64,000 nt of DNA. Origin: Yersinia canariae. Lineage in GTDB: Bacteria > Pseudomonadota > Gammaproteobacteria > Enterobacterales > Enterobacteriaceae. A model generated the notes under the pieces. It saw only the letters and a list, made by a program, of their open reading frames with translations, made no database searches and was not told where the DNA came from. This document shows, piece by piece, positions 18,506-28,117 of this stretch. Both the position numbers and the translations under genes were made by a program. Location: NCBI RefSeq assembly GCF_009831415.1, contig NZ_CP043727.1, positions 2,480,001 to 2,544,000 on the forward strand, read 5' to 3'. Every line of letters begins with the position of its first letter. The first letter of the stretch is position 1.

Positions 18506-19573
18506 TTATTGCCCCATGCTATCTGCCATCATACCAATGCTGATAGCGAAATAGTAAGAACGGTTCCAGTGCATAATAGTTCTAAAATTATCATAAACCA
18601 GAAACGCGCGCCCTTGCACATCATCGGGCACAATCACCCAAGCGCGCAAGTCAAGGTTAGCCACACTCCCCCTCGGGACAACGCCGAGCTGCTGCCATTG
18701 CGCAACTGTTTTGGCCTGGCTGTCTTTCAGACCGGCAAGAGCAACATTGAAACTCACAGGTAACTGAGCTTCCTGACCCCAGCCAATACCCGGTTTCCAA
18801 CCCTCAGTAGACAGATAGTTAGCCGTGGAAGCAAACACATCATCAATATTATTCCAAATATCGACTTTCCCATCACCATCACCGTCTGCACCATAGGTCA
18901 GGAAAGAGCTCGGCATAAACTGACTTTGCCCCATGGCTCCGGCCCATGACCCTTTCAATTGCGGATCGTCAACTCGACCTTGCTGAATAATCTCCAGCGC
19001 GGCCATCAACTCTTTAGTGAAAAACGCCTCTCGCCGCCCTTCAAATGCCAATGTCGATAAAGCAGAAATCACATCCTCCTTACCTTGAATCTTACCAAAA
19101 CCGCTTTCCATTCCCCACAGTGCCACAATGTAGCGCTCCGGCACCCCATAGCGCGCGGTAACTTGGGATAACTGGGGCTGATAGCGCTGATAAATTTCCT
19201 GGCCCTGGGCTATTTTGCTGGGCGTCAAAACTTTGGCGAGGTAATCATCCAATGTGACTTTCTTTTCTAACTGATTACGATCTGATTGGACGACTCTGTC
19301 AACAAAATGAATATTTGCGAAAGCGATATCCAAGGTAGCGTCACTGATTCCCTTAGCGCGAGCCTGGGCTTTCAATTGCTCAACATAAGCAGGAAACTGT
19401 GCTGGATCCCGCCCCTGCTCGGATAACATTTTTTTGCTGTTGCTAACAGGAGATGGGCTTGGTGCAGATTGTGATGCAGAAGCCTGCGCGGGTCTTGGGG
19501 CTGCCGTGTTTTTATTGGCACATCCCATAGAGATAACAGCCGCAATGGCGACTGTAATCATTGACAATTTCAT
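18506..19573 (-). CDS. Lytic murein transglycosylase, MltB-like (SLT_2) family
   Basis: The 355-residue protein starts with a signal peptide and has a Ser/Pro/Ala-rich linker (about 22-46) and an SLT_2 catalytic domain (about 55-350). The catalytic glutamate is probably Glu156 in WGMESGFGK, and an Asp/Gly-rich EF-hand-like loop follows at about 229-241. Such enzymes cleave the MurNAc-GlcNAc bond with 1,6-anhydro ring formation. Cys18 follows ISMG, a poor lipobox (Ser at -3, Met at -2), so lipidation and membrane anchoring are uncertain. The gene sits between ycgL and ycgM, where E. coli has none. Start ATG 19573. Confidence 0.87.
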   Translation of the reverse strand: MKLSMITVAIAAVISMGCANKNTAAPRPAQASASQSAPSPSPVSNSKKMLSEQGRDPAQFPAYVEQLKAQARAKGISDATLDIAFANIHFVDRVVQSDRNQLEKKVTLDDYLAKVLTPSKIAQGQEIYQRYQPQLSQVTARYGVPERYIVALWGMESGFGKIQGKEDVISALSTLAFEGRREAFFTKELMAALEIIQQGRVDDPQLKGSWAGAMGQSQFMPSSFLTYGADGDGDGKVDIWNNIDDVFASTANYLSTEGWKPGIGWGQEAQLPVSFNVALAGLKDSQAKTVAQWQQLGVVPRGSVANLDLRAWVIVPDDVQGRAFLVYDNFRTIMHWNRSYYFAISIGMMADSMGQ

Positions 19574-19703
19574 CGACGTGTTCCTTTATAAAGCCGTAGC
19601 CAGTGGGGAAGCTGGGCGCTTAAAATCAGTCGAATTTCACCCCGAGGCATCTCGTTTTTTGCCGTGATAGATACCATCAAGCTGTTTTGATAACACATCA
19701 AAG

Positions 19704-19976
19704 CTATGCTTTCGTTTCACCCAAATGCATTTTCAACAAACTTTCGGGTGGCGGCGGAACTTGCAGATAAAAACCCTGCTCAACCAGTGCGCTCTTCACT
19801 TTTTCGATATCCGCTGTCGCTAAGCTTTTGCGCTCATTGAGCGAAAGTAGCATCGCAAATTGTGGCTGACCAAAACTGGCAAGTAGCTCGGCAGGCACTC
19901 TCGAAAAATCATCTTTCTTTTCAATATAAAGATAGGTCTGATCGCGTTTCGGACTTCTGTAGATAGCACAAAGCAT
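19704..19976 (-). CDS. ycgL: YcgL family protein (UPF0745)
   Basis: The 90-residue cytosolic protein matches the YcgL family in full ([17 protein letters not shown] to the end). A structure of the E. coli protein is known but not its role. The frame extends nine codons upstream to a TTG, but ATG 19976 fits the family N-terminus. It lies close to minC, as in E. coli, although here a secreted-protein gene lies between them. Confidence 0.92.
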   Translation of the reverse strand: MLCAIYRSPKRDQTYLYIEKKDDFSRVPAELLASFGQPQFAMLLSLNERKSLATADIEKVKSALVEQGFYLQVPPPPESLLKMHLGETKA

Positions 19977-20055
19977 GTTCTGGACTCTAGTCGATAAATT
20001 CAATAATCATAGCTGGCGATTATAACACGCTCAGCTATATCACATCGTTGAGATA

Positions 20056-20418
20056 TCAGTAGACAGGGATATCGATGCCTATACTGTCGCCACAAGGGTC
20101 TGGAACTAAATAGGAATTTTTAGAATTGTCTACGCGTGGGCGTTGCTGATATTGCTGCTGTTGGCATTTCTGCTGCTTTTCATTTTCACGCCTTGTGGCT
20201 TCAGCATCCATTCGCGCTTTTTCTGCGTCCAGTTGCCGTTGCCATGATTCAGCATCAAGGCCGGTCGAGCCCAGCGCCTTACGTTTTTCCAGATAATCTG
20301 TAGAAACCTTACTATCGTTTGGCGTTTTTGCGTGATAGCTAAAATCAGCCCCGACTCTAAATGAGGCCGACATGGCAATAACACAGATAAATGATAGCGA
20401 GATGAAATTCCTTTTCAT
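20056..20418 (-). CDS. Small secreted protein of unknown function, probably Fur-regulated
   Basis: The 120-residue protein begins with a signal peptide (MKRNFISLSF..., cleavage probable after Ala24 in RVGA). The mature part is hydrophilic, with a Lys/Glu/Gln/Arg-rich, probably helical middle (about 45-95) and cysteines at 85 and 109. I recognise no domain. AAAGGAAATTAACG precedes the ATG. A strong Fur box lies 47-65 bp upstream, so expression is predicted to rise when iron is scarce. It separates ycgL from minC. Reality of the gene is well supported by the signal peptide, ribosome site and operator together; function unknown. Confidence 0.72.
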   Translation of the reverse strand: MKRNFISLSFICVIAMSASFRVGADFSYHAKTPNDSKVSTDYLEKRKALGSTGLDAESWQRQLDAEKARMDAEATRRENEKQQKCQQQQYQQRPRVDNSKNSYLVPDPCGDSIGIDIPVY

Positions 20419-20464
20419 CGTTAATTTCCTTTAGATTAATTAATGCAGAAAATACAAAATATCA

Positions 20465-20483
20465 CAAAATGATTATCATTCTC
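20465..20483 (-). promoter_or_regulatory. Fur box upstream of the small secreted protein gene
   Basis: Read on the minus strand, GAGAATGATAATCATTTTG matches 16 of 19 positions of the Fur consensus GATAATGATAATCATTATC. It is 47-65 bp upstream of the ATG at 20418. The divergent minC start is 585 bp away, so the secreted-protein gene is the likely target. The rest of the 649-bp gap (20419-21067) is AT-rich, and I see no further gene in it. Confidence 0.75.
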
Positions 20484-21067
20484 AATATTAAATCACTAAA
20501 AATCGCACTAATTCACGTCGTTTATAGTAGAAAACATAAAAATCTGTACTTTTTATGACTAATGCGTCTTGCCAATGTGCTGTGCAGATTTACACATTAT
20601 TGAGTGAGATTTCTCCGAAATAATATTGTGAGGCATTTCACTCAGCGGATAATAACTGAATTCCATTCCCCGACTTCACCATCTTAAAAACGGTAATAAT
20701 GGTCTACCATTCATCTATTTTATAAAAAATAACTTCACTTGATAAAAAAATGGCCACATTTGCTAGAAATTAGCGCCTTTTATGGGCGGTGCCAAACGGG
20801 CATGAAGCCAGCTAACTTGCTGGAAAAATAAACAACTCAATCACGGCAGTGATATTAGCCAAATATAGACAGGTCAGGGCTAGCGAATAAGCCGAAGTTA
20901 TGCTGTAATTTCTTGCAAGATTGACGTCAATGCAGCGTTGAGATTTCAATATATTGATACGGATAGATTTCTTTTTATATTACCTATAACATGCTTGGGA
21001 ACATCAGAATATTGTACCCCGAATGATATTCCGGGGATTAAACGCAGCTGAAACTGAGTCAGGATAG

Positions 21068-21754
21068 ATGTCACAATCGCCAATTGAGTTAAAAGGCAGT
21101 AGTTTTACCCTATCGGTCATTCATTTACATGATTCACGACCGGAGGTAATCCGTCAGGCATTACAGGAAAAGGTAGATCAAGCACCGGCTTTCCTGAAAA
21201 ACGCCCCTGTTGTGATTAACGTTGCAACGTTACCTAACGGTGCTAACTGGAAAGATCTCCAACAGGCTGTCACTTCAGCGGGTCTGCGTATTGTTGGCAT
21301 CAGTGGTTGTCAGGATGAACGTCAAAAACGTGCGATTGCACGGGCAGGTTTGCCGTTACTGAGCGAAGGAAAAGGCCAGAAAGTGGCACCGGAGCCTGTT
21401 ATCAGCCCGCCGGAAAATGTTCCTACCAAGACACGAATCATCAACACACCTGTCCGTTCTGGCCAACAGATTTATGCCCGTAATTGTGATTTGATTGTTA
21501 TCAGCAGTGTCAGTGCCGGAGCTGAATTAATTGCCGATGGCAATATTCATATCTATGGAATGATGCGAGGTCGCGCACTAGCAGGTGCATCAGGTGATGC
21601 GCAATGCCAGATTTTTTGCACGCATCTGGGTGCTGAGCTAGTCTCTATCGCAGGGCAGTACTGGTTGAGTGACCAGATCCCCAGTGATTATTTTGGTCAA
21701 GCTGCGCGTTTGCATCTGCTGGATAACGCATTAACTATACAACCTTTAAATTAA
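21068..21754 (+). CDS. minC: Septum site-determining protein MinC
   Basis: The 228-residue inhibitor of FtsZ ring assembly has an N-terminal FtsZ-antagonist domain (about 1-105), a linker and a C-terminal beta-helix (about 125-228; [15 protein letters not shown], then the [10 protein letters not shown] loop that contacts MinD). It is the first gene of minCDE, which oscillates from pole to pole and confines division to midcell. The ATG at 21068 follows TCAGGATAG. minD begins 25 bp after its stop. Confidence 0.97.
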   Translation: MSQSPIELKGSSFTLSVIHLHDSRPEVIRQALQEKVDQAPAFLKNAPVVINVATLPNGANWKDLQQAVTSAGLRIVGISGCQDERQKRAIARAGLPLLSEGKGQKVAPEPVISPPENVPTKTRIINTPVRSGQQIYARNCDLIVISSVSAGAELIADGNIHIYGMMRGRALAGASGDAQCQIFCTHLGAELVSIAGQYWLSDQIPSDYFGQAARLHLLDNALTIQPLN

Positions 21755-21779
21755 GCCCTTTTGACAAGGAATCCATTTC

Positions 21780-22592
21780 ATGGCACGCATTATTGTTGTT
21801 ACATCGGGTAAAGGGGGCGTTGGCAAGACCACATCAAGCGCGGCTATCGCAACCGGCTTGGCCCAAAAAGGTAAAAAAACCGTTGTTATCGATTTCGATA
21901 TCGGTCTGCGGAACCTAGACTTGATTATGGGTTGTGAACGCCGGGTGGTTTATGATTTTGTTAATGTGATTCAAGGTGACGCCACTTTGAACCAAGCATT
22001 AATAAAAGATAAGCGCACAGATAATCTGTATATTCTGCCCGCCTCCCAAACCCGTGATAAAGACGCCCTGACCAAAGAGGGTGTTGAAAAGATTTTAAAC
22101 GATCTTGGCGAAATGAATTTTGAGTTTGTTGTCTGTGACTCACCTGCTGGTATCGAAAGCGGTGCTTTGATGGCGTTGTATTTCGCTGATGAGGCTGTCA
22201 TCACGACAAACCCTGAAGTTTCTTCCGTCCGTGACTCAGACCGCATCCTTGGGATATTGTCATCTAAGTCACGCCGTGCTGAAAATGGCCAAGAGCCGAT
22301 TAAAGAACATCTGTTATTAACTCGCTACAATCCAGGGCGTGTTAATCGCGGCGATATGCTTAGCATGGAAGATGTCCTCGATATTCTGAGGATCCCACTG
22401 GTTGGCGTTATTCCAGAAGATCAGTCCGTACTGCGCGCGTCGAACCAAGGCGAGCCTGTGATTCTGGACAAAGAGTCAGATGCTGGTAAAGCTTATGACG
22501 ATACCGTTGACCGTTTGCTAGGAGAAGAACGTCCCTTCCGCTTCATTGAAGAAGAGAAGAAGGGCTTCCTGAAACGCCTTTTTGGGGGATAA
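21780..22592 (+). CDS. minD: Septum site-determining ATPase MinD
   Basis: The 270-residue ParA-type ATPase has the deviant Walker A GKGGVGKTT (about 10-18), with both the signature and the catalytic lysine. The C-terminal amphipathic helix that binds membrane on ATP binding ends FLKRLFGG. MinD recruits MinC and is stimulated by MinE. The start follows ACAAGGAATCCATTTC. minE begins 3 bp after its stop, so translation is probably coupled. Confidence 0.98.
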   Translation: MARIIVVTSGKGGVGKTTSSAAIATGLAQKGKKTVVIDFDIGLRNLDLIMGCERRVVYDFVNVIQGDATLNQALIKDKRTDNLYILPASQTRDKDALTKEGVEKILNDLGEMNFEFVVCDSPAGIESGALMALYFADEAVITTNPEVSSVRDSDRILGILSSKSRRAENGQEPIKEHLLLTRYNPGRVNRGDMLSMEDVLDILRIPLVGVIPEDQSVLRASNQGEPVILDKESDAGKAYDDTVDRLLGEERPFRFIEEEKKGFLKRLFGG

Positions 22593-22595
22593 ACC

Positions 22596-22865
22596 ATGGC
22601 TTTGTTAGACTTTTTTCTGTCCCGCAAAAAACCGACAGCCAATATAGCCAAGGAACGGCTGCAAATTATCGTCGCTGAACGTCGTCGTGGGGACAGTGCT
22701 CCCCACTATCTACCTGACTTAAAACGCGATATTTTGGCGGTTATTTGTAAATATATCCAAATCGAACCTGAAATGCTGCATGTGCAATTTGAGCAAAAAG
22801 GGGATGATATTTCGGTGCTCGAGCTTAACGTGACATTACCGGAAACGGAAGAAACGCCTAAATGA
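22596..22865 (+). CDS. minE: Cell division topological specificity factor MinE
   Basis: The 89-residue partner has an N-terminal anti-MinCD and membrane-targeting helix ([23 protein letters not shown] region) and a C-terminal dimerisation domain. It stimulates MinD ATPase and drives the oscillation. It is the last gene of the operon; a strong T-tailed terminator follows 12 bases after the stop. Confidence 0.97.
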   Translation: MALLDFFLSRKKPTANIAKERLQIIVAERRRGDSAPHYLPDLKRDILAVICKYIQIEPEMLHVQFEQKGDDISVLELNVTLPETEETPK

Positions 22866-22877
22866 TTTCTTCGCAAT

Positions 22878-22917
22878 AACTATCCCCTGTATTTATTTAC
22901 AGGGGATAGTTCCTTTT
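22878..22917 (+). terminator. Terminator of minCDE
   Basis: A perfect 13-bp stem (22878-22890 with 22899-22911) and an 8-nt loop are followed by CCTTTTT. Confidence 0.88.
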
Positions 22918-22918
22918 T

Positions 22919-22938
22919 GGCTGTATATATACCCAGCT
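22919..22938. promoter_or_regulatory. LexA-like palindrome in the minE-rnd convergent gap
   Basis: CTGTATATATACCCAG has the CTG-N10-CAG layout and matches 14 of 20 positions of the SOS-box consensus. A related half-palindrome, CTGTTATATATACACC, follows from 22945. No gene start is adjacent, so it may be fortuitous. Confidence 0.3.
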
Positions 22939-23064
22939 TTATTTCTGTTATATATACACCCGCCAAAGCATAATAATTTTCAACCCTATTTCAGCTATTC
23001 ATAAACGGGTTATAAATTAAAATTCAAACACCCAGAGTGAAGTCTCCCCCACCCTGAATATCAA

Positions 23065-24186
23065 TTAATACTGTTCTAAAATTTCAGTTAATTGCGCAGA
23101 CAATAAATCACCACGCCAGCCACTTAATAATTCAGGCTGAGTCTCTGTGGATTTCAGTTTCCAATGCCAACTGAGTAATTGATTTATTTGGCGACGTGAC
23201 GCCAGTAGCTCGCTACTTAGCCCACTACGCTCACTAACTGACGTAATCAGTGCTTTAATATCTTTGAAGACTTTCTTGTAACCCGGTTGGTCAATCAAAT
23301 TAATAACCGGTGGAGGCAACTGATCGTCCGCAACCGCATTACCTTCAGCCACTAATGCTAGTAAGGTGCGGCCATGATAGCGAATTTCCTGCCCACTTAA
23401 GCCCAAAGAATCCAGTTCGCCCAGCGAGGTCGGTTGATAACGGGCGACTTGCCACAAATTCTCTTCACGAACAACAAAGTTCACCGCCAGGTCGCGTTCA
23501 CGGGCCTGACGCAAGCGCCATGAGGCCAACTTTTGCAGACAAGCCAACTGATGGCCGCGTAACTGCCAGGCATTGGTGATTTCACGGTAGGCTAATTCGG
23601 GATCGAGTGTTTCACTACGGCGACGACACAACAACTCACACTCATCTTTAGCGGCATCCATACGCCCTGCTGCTTCAGTTGCTTCAACTAATTTGGCCGC
23701 CAGCGGCAATAGGTAAAATACGTCCGCAGCCGCGTAATCACACTGTTTTTCACTAAGTGGCCGGGCAATCCAGTCAGTGCGTGATTCGCTTTTATCTAAT
23801 TCGACACCTTCAAACTCATTCACTAGCATGGCAAAACCACAAGATAATGAACGGCCAGAAAATGCAGCCAATACTTGGGTATCAATCATCGGTGTCGGCA
23901 TTTGCTCAAAGGCGTTCAAGAATACTTCGAGATCTTCGCTGCCCGCATGAAGATATTTCACCACATTCAAATCTTGTAGCAACTCACGGAAAGGTTGCCA
24001 CTGCGTGATGGGCAAAGGGTCAATCAGTGAAAGTTGTTCACCGTCATACAGTTGAATCAGGCCCAACTGAGGATAGTAGGTGCGGGTTCTAACAAACTCT
24101 GTATCCAGTGCAACATGGGCATGTTTTCGGGCTTGTTCGCAAACCTGCTGCAACGCACTGTCGGTCGTGATCAACTGATAATTCAA
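23065..24186 (-). CDS. rnd: Ribonuclease D
   Basis: The 373-residue 3'-5' exoribonuclease acts in tRNA and stable RNA 3' maturation. The DEDDy exonuclease motifs are visible: ALDTEFVR (Asp, Glu) near residue 27, HAGSEDLEVF (Asp) and CDYAAADVFYL (Tyr, Asp); a first HRDC domain follows at about 205-290. I place the start at TTG 24186 (LNYQLITTD, read as Met), since the family begins there and E. coli rnd is known to use UUG. The frame continues 20 codons upstream to an ATG, but those residues (cysteine-rich) lack family support. It is downstream of fadD on the same strand. Confidence 0.93.
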   Translation of the reverse strand: MNYQLITTDSALQQVCEQARKHAHVALDTEFVRTRTYYPQLGLIQLYDGEQLSLIDPLPITQWQPFRELLQDLNVVKYLHAGSEDLEVFLNAFEQMPTPMIDTQVLAAFSGRSLSCGFAMLVNEFEGVELDKSESRTDWIARPLSEKQCDYAAADVFYLLPLAAKLVEATEAAGRMDAAKDECELLCRRRSETLDPELAYREITNAWQLRGHQLACLQKLASWRLRQARERDLAVNFVVREENLWQVARYQPTSLGELDSLGLSGQEIRYHGRTLLALVAEGNAVADDQLPPPVINLIDQPGYKKVFKDIKALITSVSERSGLSSELLASRRQINQLLSWHWKLKSTETQPELLSGWRGDLLSAQLTEILEQY

Positions 24187-24226
24187 AACGTGATTCTCTA
24201 TATAGTCGTTAGTGCTATGGCAAACA

Positions 24227-24257
24227 CAACAACGCCGGTTAATCACCGGCGTTGTTG
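24227..24257 (-). terminator. 13-bp hairpin between fadD and rnd
   Basis: The perfect stem CAACAACGCCGGT/ACCGGCGTTGTTG (24227-24239 with 24245-24257) and a 5-nt loop begin 28 bases after the fadD stop. On the minus strand only TGTTTG follows, so it may be a leaky terminator or a structure in the rnd leader. Confidence 0.6.
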
Positions 24258-24284
24258 ATGTGATTGAGTGACTCCCACATTAAG

Positions 24285-25979
24285 CTAAGCTGCGTTTTGC
24301 TCGCTGGTCTTAGCTTTAATCTGCTCGTCACGCAGTTCCCTGCGCAAAATTTTGCCAACGTTTGATTTCGGCAATTCGTCACGGAACTCTACTATTTTCG
24401 GTACTTTATACCCAGTGAGGTAGCGGCGGCAATGGGTTAGCAACTCTTCCTGCGTCAATGAGGCATCTTTTTTCACGACAAACAGTTTTACTGTCTCACC
24501 AGAGACCTCATTAGGCACTCCTACCGCGGCAGACTCCAGCACTTTCGCATGTAATGCCACCACTTCTTCAATCTCATTTGGGTAGACGTTAAAACCCGAA
24601 ACCAGAATCATATCCTTTTTACGATCAACGATTCGCAAGAAGCCTTGCTCGTCTAGCGTCGCGATATCGCCCGTTGCCAGCCAACCCTCTTTCAGCACTT
24701 CATCGGTCGCCTCGGGCCGCTGCCAATAGCCTAACATAACTTGTGGCCCTCGCACCCACAGTTCGCCCGGCTCACCCAGCGCAACTTCGTTCCCCTCATC
24801 ATCAAGCAGTCGAACATCAGTTGAAGGGACGGGGAGGCCAATACTGCCACTGTAATGTTTCAAATCATAAGGGTTGCCGGTGACTAGAGGCGAACACTCG
24901 GTCAAACCATAGCCTTCCAGCAAATGCTTGCCGGTCAGTTTTTCCCATTTATCGGCCACTGCCTTTTGTACTGGCATACCGCCGCCGACTGAGAGCCGTA
25001 ATGTTGAAAAGTCTAACTTGGTGAATTCTTCATTATTTAACAGTGCATTAAATAACGTATTCACTCCCGTCATCGCCGTGAAAGGATAACGGCTTAGCTC
25101 TTTCACCATTCCTGAAATATCACGCGGGTTAGTGATTAATAAACTGCGCCCCCCCAACTCGATAAATAACAGGCAGTTCATGGTCAAAGCAAAAATATGA
25201 TAGAGCGGAAGTGCCGTCACCACCAATTCATGGCCCGGTTGTAACAATGGCGCATAAGCCGCCTTAGCCTGTTCCAGATTCGACTGCATATTTCGGTGAG
25301 TGAGCATTGCCCCTTTCGCCACGCCGGTGGTGCCGCCGGTATATTGCAAGAATGCCATATCCGTATTGATAACATCCGGCTTCACATATTGCATGCGCCG
25401 GCCTTTTTGTAATGCCGTGCGGAATGAAATGGCATCAGGTAAATAATATTTCGGCACCAGCCGCTTGATGTATTTCACGACGAAATTGACCAGTGTGCCT
25501 TTGGCAGTCGACAATTGGTCGCCCATGCGGGTCAAAATGACGTGTTTAACTTGCGTTTTAAAAACGATTTTTTCCAGTGTGTGGGCAAAGTTGGAAACGA
25601 TAACAATGGCCGCAGCCCCACTATCATTGAGCTGATGCTCCAATTCTCGCGGGGTATACAGTGGGTTAACATTCACCACAACCATACCGGCACGTAGAAT
25701 ACCAAACAAGGCAATAGGATATTGCAGCAGGTTGGGCATCATTAATGCTACGCGGTCGCCTTTTTGCAACCCCAAACCTTGCTGTAAATAGGCGGCGAAA
25801 GCACGGCTACGCTCTTCCAGCTTACGGAAGGTCATCACCTCCCCCATATTGATAAACGCAGGTTGGTCCGCATAACGCAATGCTGCGTTCTCAAACATTT
25901 CCACCAAAGAAGAATAGCGATCCGGGTCAATCTCTGCGGGAACATCTGCCGGATATCGCTTTAGCCATACTTTTTCCAA
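24285..25979 (-). CDS. fadD: Long-chain acyl-CoA synthetase FadD
   Basis: The 564-residue ATP- and CoA-dependent ligase activates imported fatty acids at the inner face of the membrane. The AMP-binding motif [16 protein letters not shown] is at about 213-228, EGYGLTE at about 360, and the C-terminal domain carries the [11 protein letters not shown] lysine near 545. It matches FadD over its whole length. A FadR operator lies 78-94 bp upstream, and fadR is in this window, so repression is expected in the absence of long-chain fatty acids. It is followed by a hairpin and rnd, as in E. coli. Confidence 0.96.
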   Translation of the reverse strand: MEKVWLKRYPADVPAEIDPDRYSSLVEMFENAALRYADQPAFINMGEVMTFRKLEERSRAFAAYLQQGLGLQKGDRVALMMPNLLQYPIALFGILRAGMVVVNVNPLYTPRELEHQLNDSGAAAIVIVSNFAHTLEKIVFKTQVKHVILTRMGDQLSTAKGTLVNFVVKYIKRLVPKYYLPDAISFRTALQKGRRMQYVKPDVINTDMAFLQYTGGTTGVAKGAMLTHRNMQSNLEQAKAAYAPLLQPGHELVVTALPLYHIFALTMNCLLFIELGGRSLLITNPRDISGMVKELSRYPFTAMTGVNTLFNALLNNEEFTKLDFSTLRLSVGGGMPVQKAVADKWEKLTGKHLLEGYGLTECSPLVTGNPYDLKHYSGSIGLPVPSTDVRLLDDEGNEVALGEPGELWVRGPQVMLGYWQRPEATDEVLKEGWLATGDIATLDEQGFLRIVDRKKDMILVSGFNVYPNEIEEVVALHAKVLESAAVGVPNEVSGETVKLFVVKKDASLTQEELLTHCRRYLTGYKVPKIVEFRDELPKSNVGKILRRELRDEQIKAKTSEQNAA

Positions 25980-26056
25980 GGTAGCGCTCCTGAGTTATTA
26001 TTGGTCGCCAAGATATAAAGGCAAACTTATTTACACCAGAACTTTAACAATATTTT

Positions 26057-26073
26057 AACTCAGCGTACCAGTT
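26057..26073 (-). promoter_or_regulatory. FadR operator upstream of fadD
   Basis: Read on the minus strand, AACTGGTACGCTGAGTT matches 13 of 17 positions of the FadR consensus AACTGGTCNGACCAGTT (counting a C-rich reading of the centre) and closely resembles the E. coli fadD operator as I recall it. It lies 78-94 bp upstream of the fadD ATG. The remaining upstream gap to 26487 shows no gene. Confidence 0.7.
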
Positions 26074-26487
26074 TGCTTTTAAACAATTTTGAGGTTGGGA
26101 TATACATCACTATTTTCTGGCTCTCAAAACATTTAAATAATCAAGGCGGCTGATGTCGCTAAGCAAATATCAATCAGATCAACAAATTAAACAGACGACG
26201 CCAAACAGCGATGTAACTGATTGATTATAGGGTATTTTAGTTATTTCCTGAGGTAAAGACACCTGTTTACCTTCCCGTTAATTAACATTCTTGTGATTTT
26301 CTCCTGCCCTTTTTGGCGATGATCTCCAGCTTCAAATCATGATAATGATGTGGTGACTAAGGAACGTCTTGTGCACAACCACCGCATTGAATGATGTCCA
26401 ACCACAACGCATCAACCCACCGAATGGTTCAAAGACATTATTTATGAAGAACACCTGAGCGGGTTGCCATGAAGTTTCACTGAATGT

Positions 26488-26514
26488 AAAAAGGGCGCTG
26501 AATTCAGCGCCCTT
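26488..26514 (-). terminator. Terminator of the Slp lipoprotein gene
   Basis: A 24-nt perfect palindrome with GGGCGCTGAATTCAGCGCCC at its core (26491-26514) is followed on the minus strand by TTTTT. It lies 36 bases after the stop. Confidence 0.85.
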
Positions 26515-26549
26515 ATCTTAATCACGAATCAGCTTATGCCGCCAACCCA

Positions 26550-27155
26550 CTATTCAGTAACAATAGTTTGTATTTGTGCTGGCCCCGGATTGTACCATCC
26601 CCCCCAACCTGGGCCCCACATGCCGGGATAGTGATAACCCCAAGGGCCCATCGTCGGCGGCATAAGGACTTGCTGTTCAAGATGCCAACGCTTATAACCG
26701 GTTGCATTTATAACCACAAAGTCATAAGGCGTCATGCCGATTTTCCCTGCTTCCACGCCGACAATCGGCCCAACTACAGTGATAAGATGCCCTCGAAAAT
26801 CGACTGGCTCAAGGAAACCATTCACATAAGCAATGACTCGCCCTTGTGAAGGCTCACCCAAAATAGGTCTGGCGCCTGAATCTAGCGGTACACTGGCGAT
26901 TTCAAGCCGGGTACGATGGACTTCATTAGTGACATTAATGACTGCCCCACCGAAACGCGCTTCCTGACCAATAAATACCTTCGGATCAGTGCGAACTAAA
27001 TTAAGATTTTGCTGCGGTGTCGCAGTTGTACCCTGGATCGCCGGCGGGATAGTGACACAGCCGGAAAGCAGCAAAACGCCCAATCCTAGCGCGGCATACA
27101 TCCATTTACGGCTGCTGTTCTTTATAGATTGAGTTGTTGACGTATTCATCGCCAT
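26550..27155 (-). CDS. yeaY: Slp family outer-membrane lipoprotein
   Basis: The 201-residue precursor has a good lipobox (LLSG-Cys33) after a hydrophobic signal; the residue after Cys is Val, which favours outer-membrane sorting. The Slp domain covers about 45-165, and the C-terminus is rich in Gly, Pro, Trp and Tyr. Slp proteins are starvation- or acid-induced in E. coli, with unknown molecular function. Gene order fadD-slp-tsaB-yoaA points to the YeaY paralogue. AAGGAG nine bases before ATG 27155 sets the start. Confidence 0.87.
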   Translation of the reverse strand: MAMNTSTTQSIKNSSRKWMYAALGLGVLLLSGCVTIPPAIQGTTATPQQNLNLVRTDPKVFIGQEARFGGAVINVTNEVHRTRLEIASVPLDSGARPILGEPSQGRVIAYVNGFLEPVDFRGHLITVVGPIVGVEAGKIGMTPYDFVVINATGYKRWHLEQQVLMPPTMGPWGYHYPGMWGPGWGGWYNPGPAQIQTIVTE

Positions 27156-27223
27156 AGCATACTGCTCCTTATCATATCTAAAGCTATGTTAATATTTTAG
27201 ACTCTAAACAGGATGACAAGTTG

Positions 27224-27306
27224 CTATATCCTAAATAATCCGAGTTGCGGCAAGCAGGAACTTAGCTGAACAAATGATTCGGGTACTTGAAGTATGGCGA
27301 GCATAT
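27224..27306. repeat. Degenerate ERIC-like remnant
   Basis: The segment keeps the ERIC left end (ATATCCTAAATAATCCGAG) and right-end traces (GATTCGGG, ACTTGAAGTATG), but the central part is deleted or diverged. It lies between the Slp gene and tsaB. Confidence 0.45.
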
Positions 27307-27344
27307 ATCCTTACGCTTACAAGTTACAGTGTCACTAATCCATT

Positions 27345-28043
27345 CTAGCGGCCCGGCAGTTTTTTCCAGGTAACTTCATTTCGCAGATACACCGGCTCAG
27401 CATTTTCCACACTGACCCCCTGCCCACTCATCCAGGCAGATAATGCCAGCGGCAGCATATCTTCGGCATGCGGCAAGGTTATTTTGCCGTCAACCAGCGC
27501 GACAGCGCTATCGCCAATGAGATCAGGATATGTCTGCCAGCCAGTGCCCACCGTTGCCCAAGTGCCGCTCAACAATTGAGCGCGCACCAGTGCTTGCTCT
27601 GGGGTCATAACAGCTTCTGTCGCTTCGCCAAGCCAATGCCCTTCATCATTGCGCTCAAACTCCCCCCAATAGACTTCGCCCATTCGCGCATCTATTGCCG
27701 CTAATACCCGAGAGGCCCCCGTCAGACGAAATGCTCCCTGAGCCATGGTTTGCAAAGTGGAAACCCCTATCATCGGCAAGTCAGCACCCAATGCCAGCCC
27801 CTGACCAATGCCGATACCAATTCGCACACCGGTAAAACTACCAGGGCCACGGCCAAAAGCGAGGGCATCGAGTTGTTGCAGTGATAGACCGGAGTCCGCC
27901 AGCACTTGCTGTACCATCGGTAAAATTCGTTGGGTGTGTTCTCGTGGACAAAGTTCAAATAGCGCCTGAACTTCGCCGTTGTTCCAGAGTGCGACAGAAC
28001 AAGCTTCTGTTGCAGTATCAATCGCTAAAATTCGCGTGGACAT
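27345..28043 (-). CDS. tsaB: tRNA threonylcarbamoyladenosine biosynthesis protein TsaB
   Basis: The 232-residue ASKHA-fold protein has the [15 protein letters not shown] phosphate-binding start and the [11 protein letters not shown] segment typical of TsaB. It is the non-catalytic partner of TsaD in the complex that installs t6A at position 37 of ANN-decoding tRNAs; the gene is essential in E. coli. The frame runs 26 codons farther upstream, but the family begins at MSTRILAID, so ATG 28043 is used. The gap to the yoaA stop is 74 bp, on the same strand. Confidence 0.94.
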   Translation of the reverse strand: MSTRILAIDTATEACSVALWNNGEVQALFELCPREHTQRILPMVQQVLADSGLSLQQLDALAFGRGPGSFTGVRIGIGIGQGLALGADLPMIGVSTLQTMAQGAFRLTGASRVLAAIDARMGEVYWGEFERNDEGHWLGEATEAVMTPEQALVRAQLLSGTWATVGTGWQTYPDLIGDSAVALVDGKITLPHAEDMLPLALSAWMSGQGVSVENAEPVYLRNEVTWKKLPGR

Positions 28044-28117
28044 GCCAACCTCGGCAGGAAAAGAGTATGAATTCAACACAGGGCGCGCATGATAGCACAC
28101 CCTTCCTTGCTTTTCCC

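Noticed and set aside
26333..26355. Second Fur-like sequence (ATGATAATGATGTGG) between fadD and the Slp gene
   Set aside because: Only one half of the Fur palindrome is present; no gene start is placed to use it.
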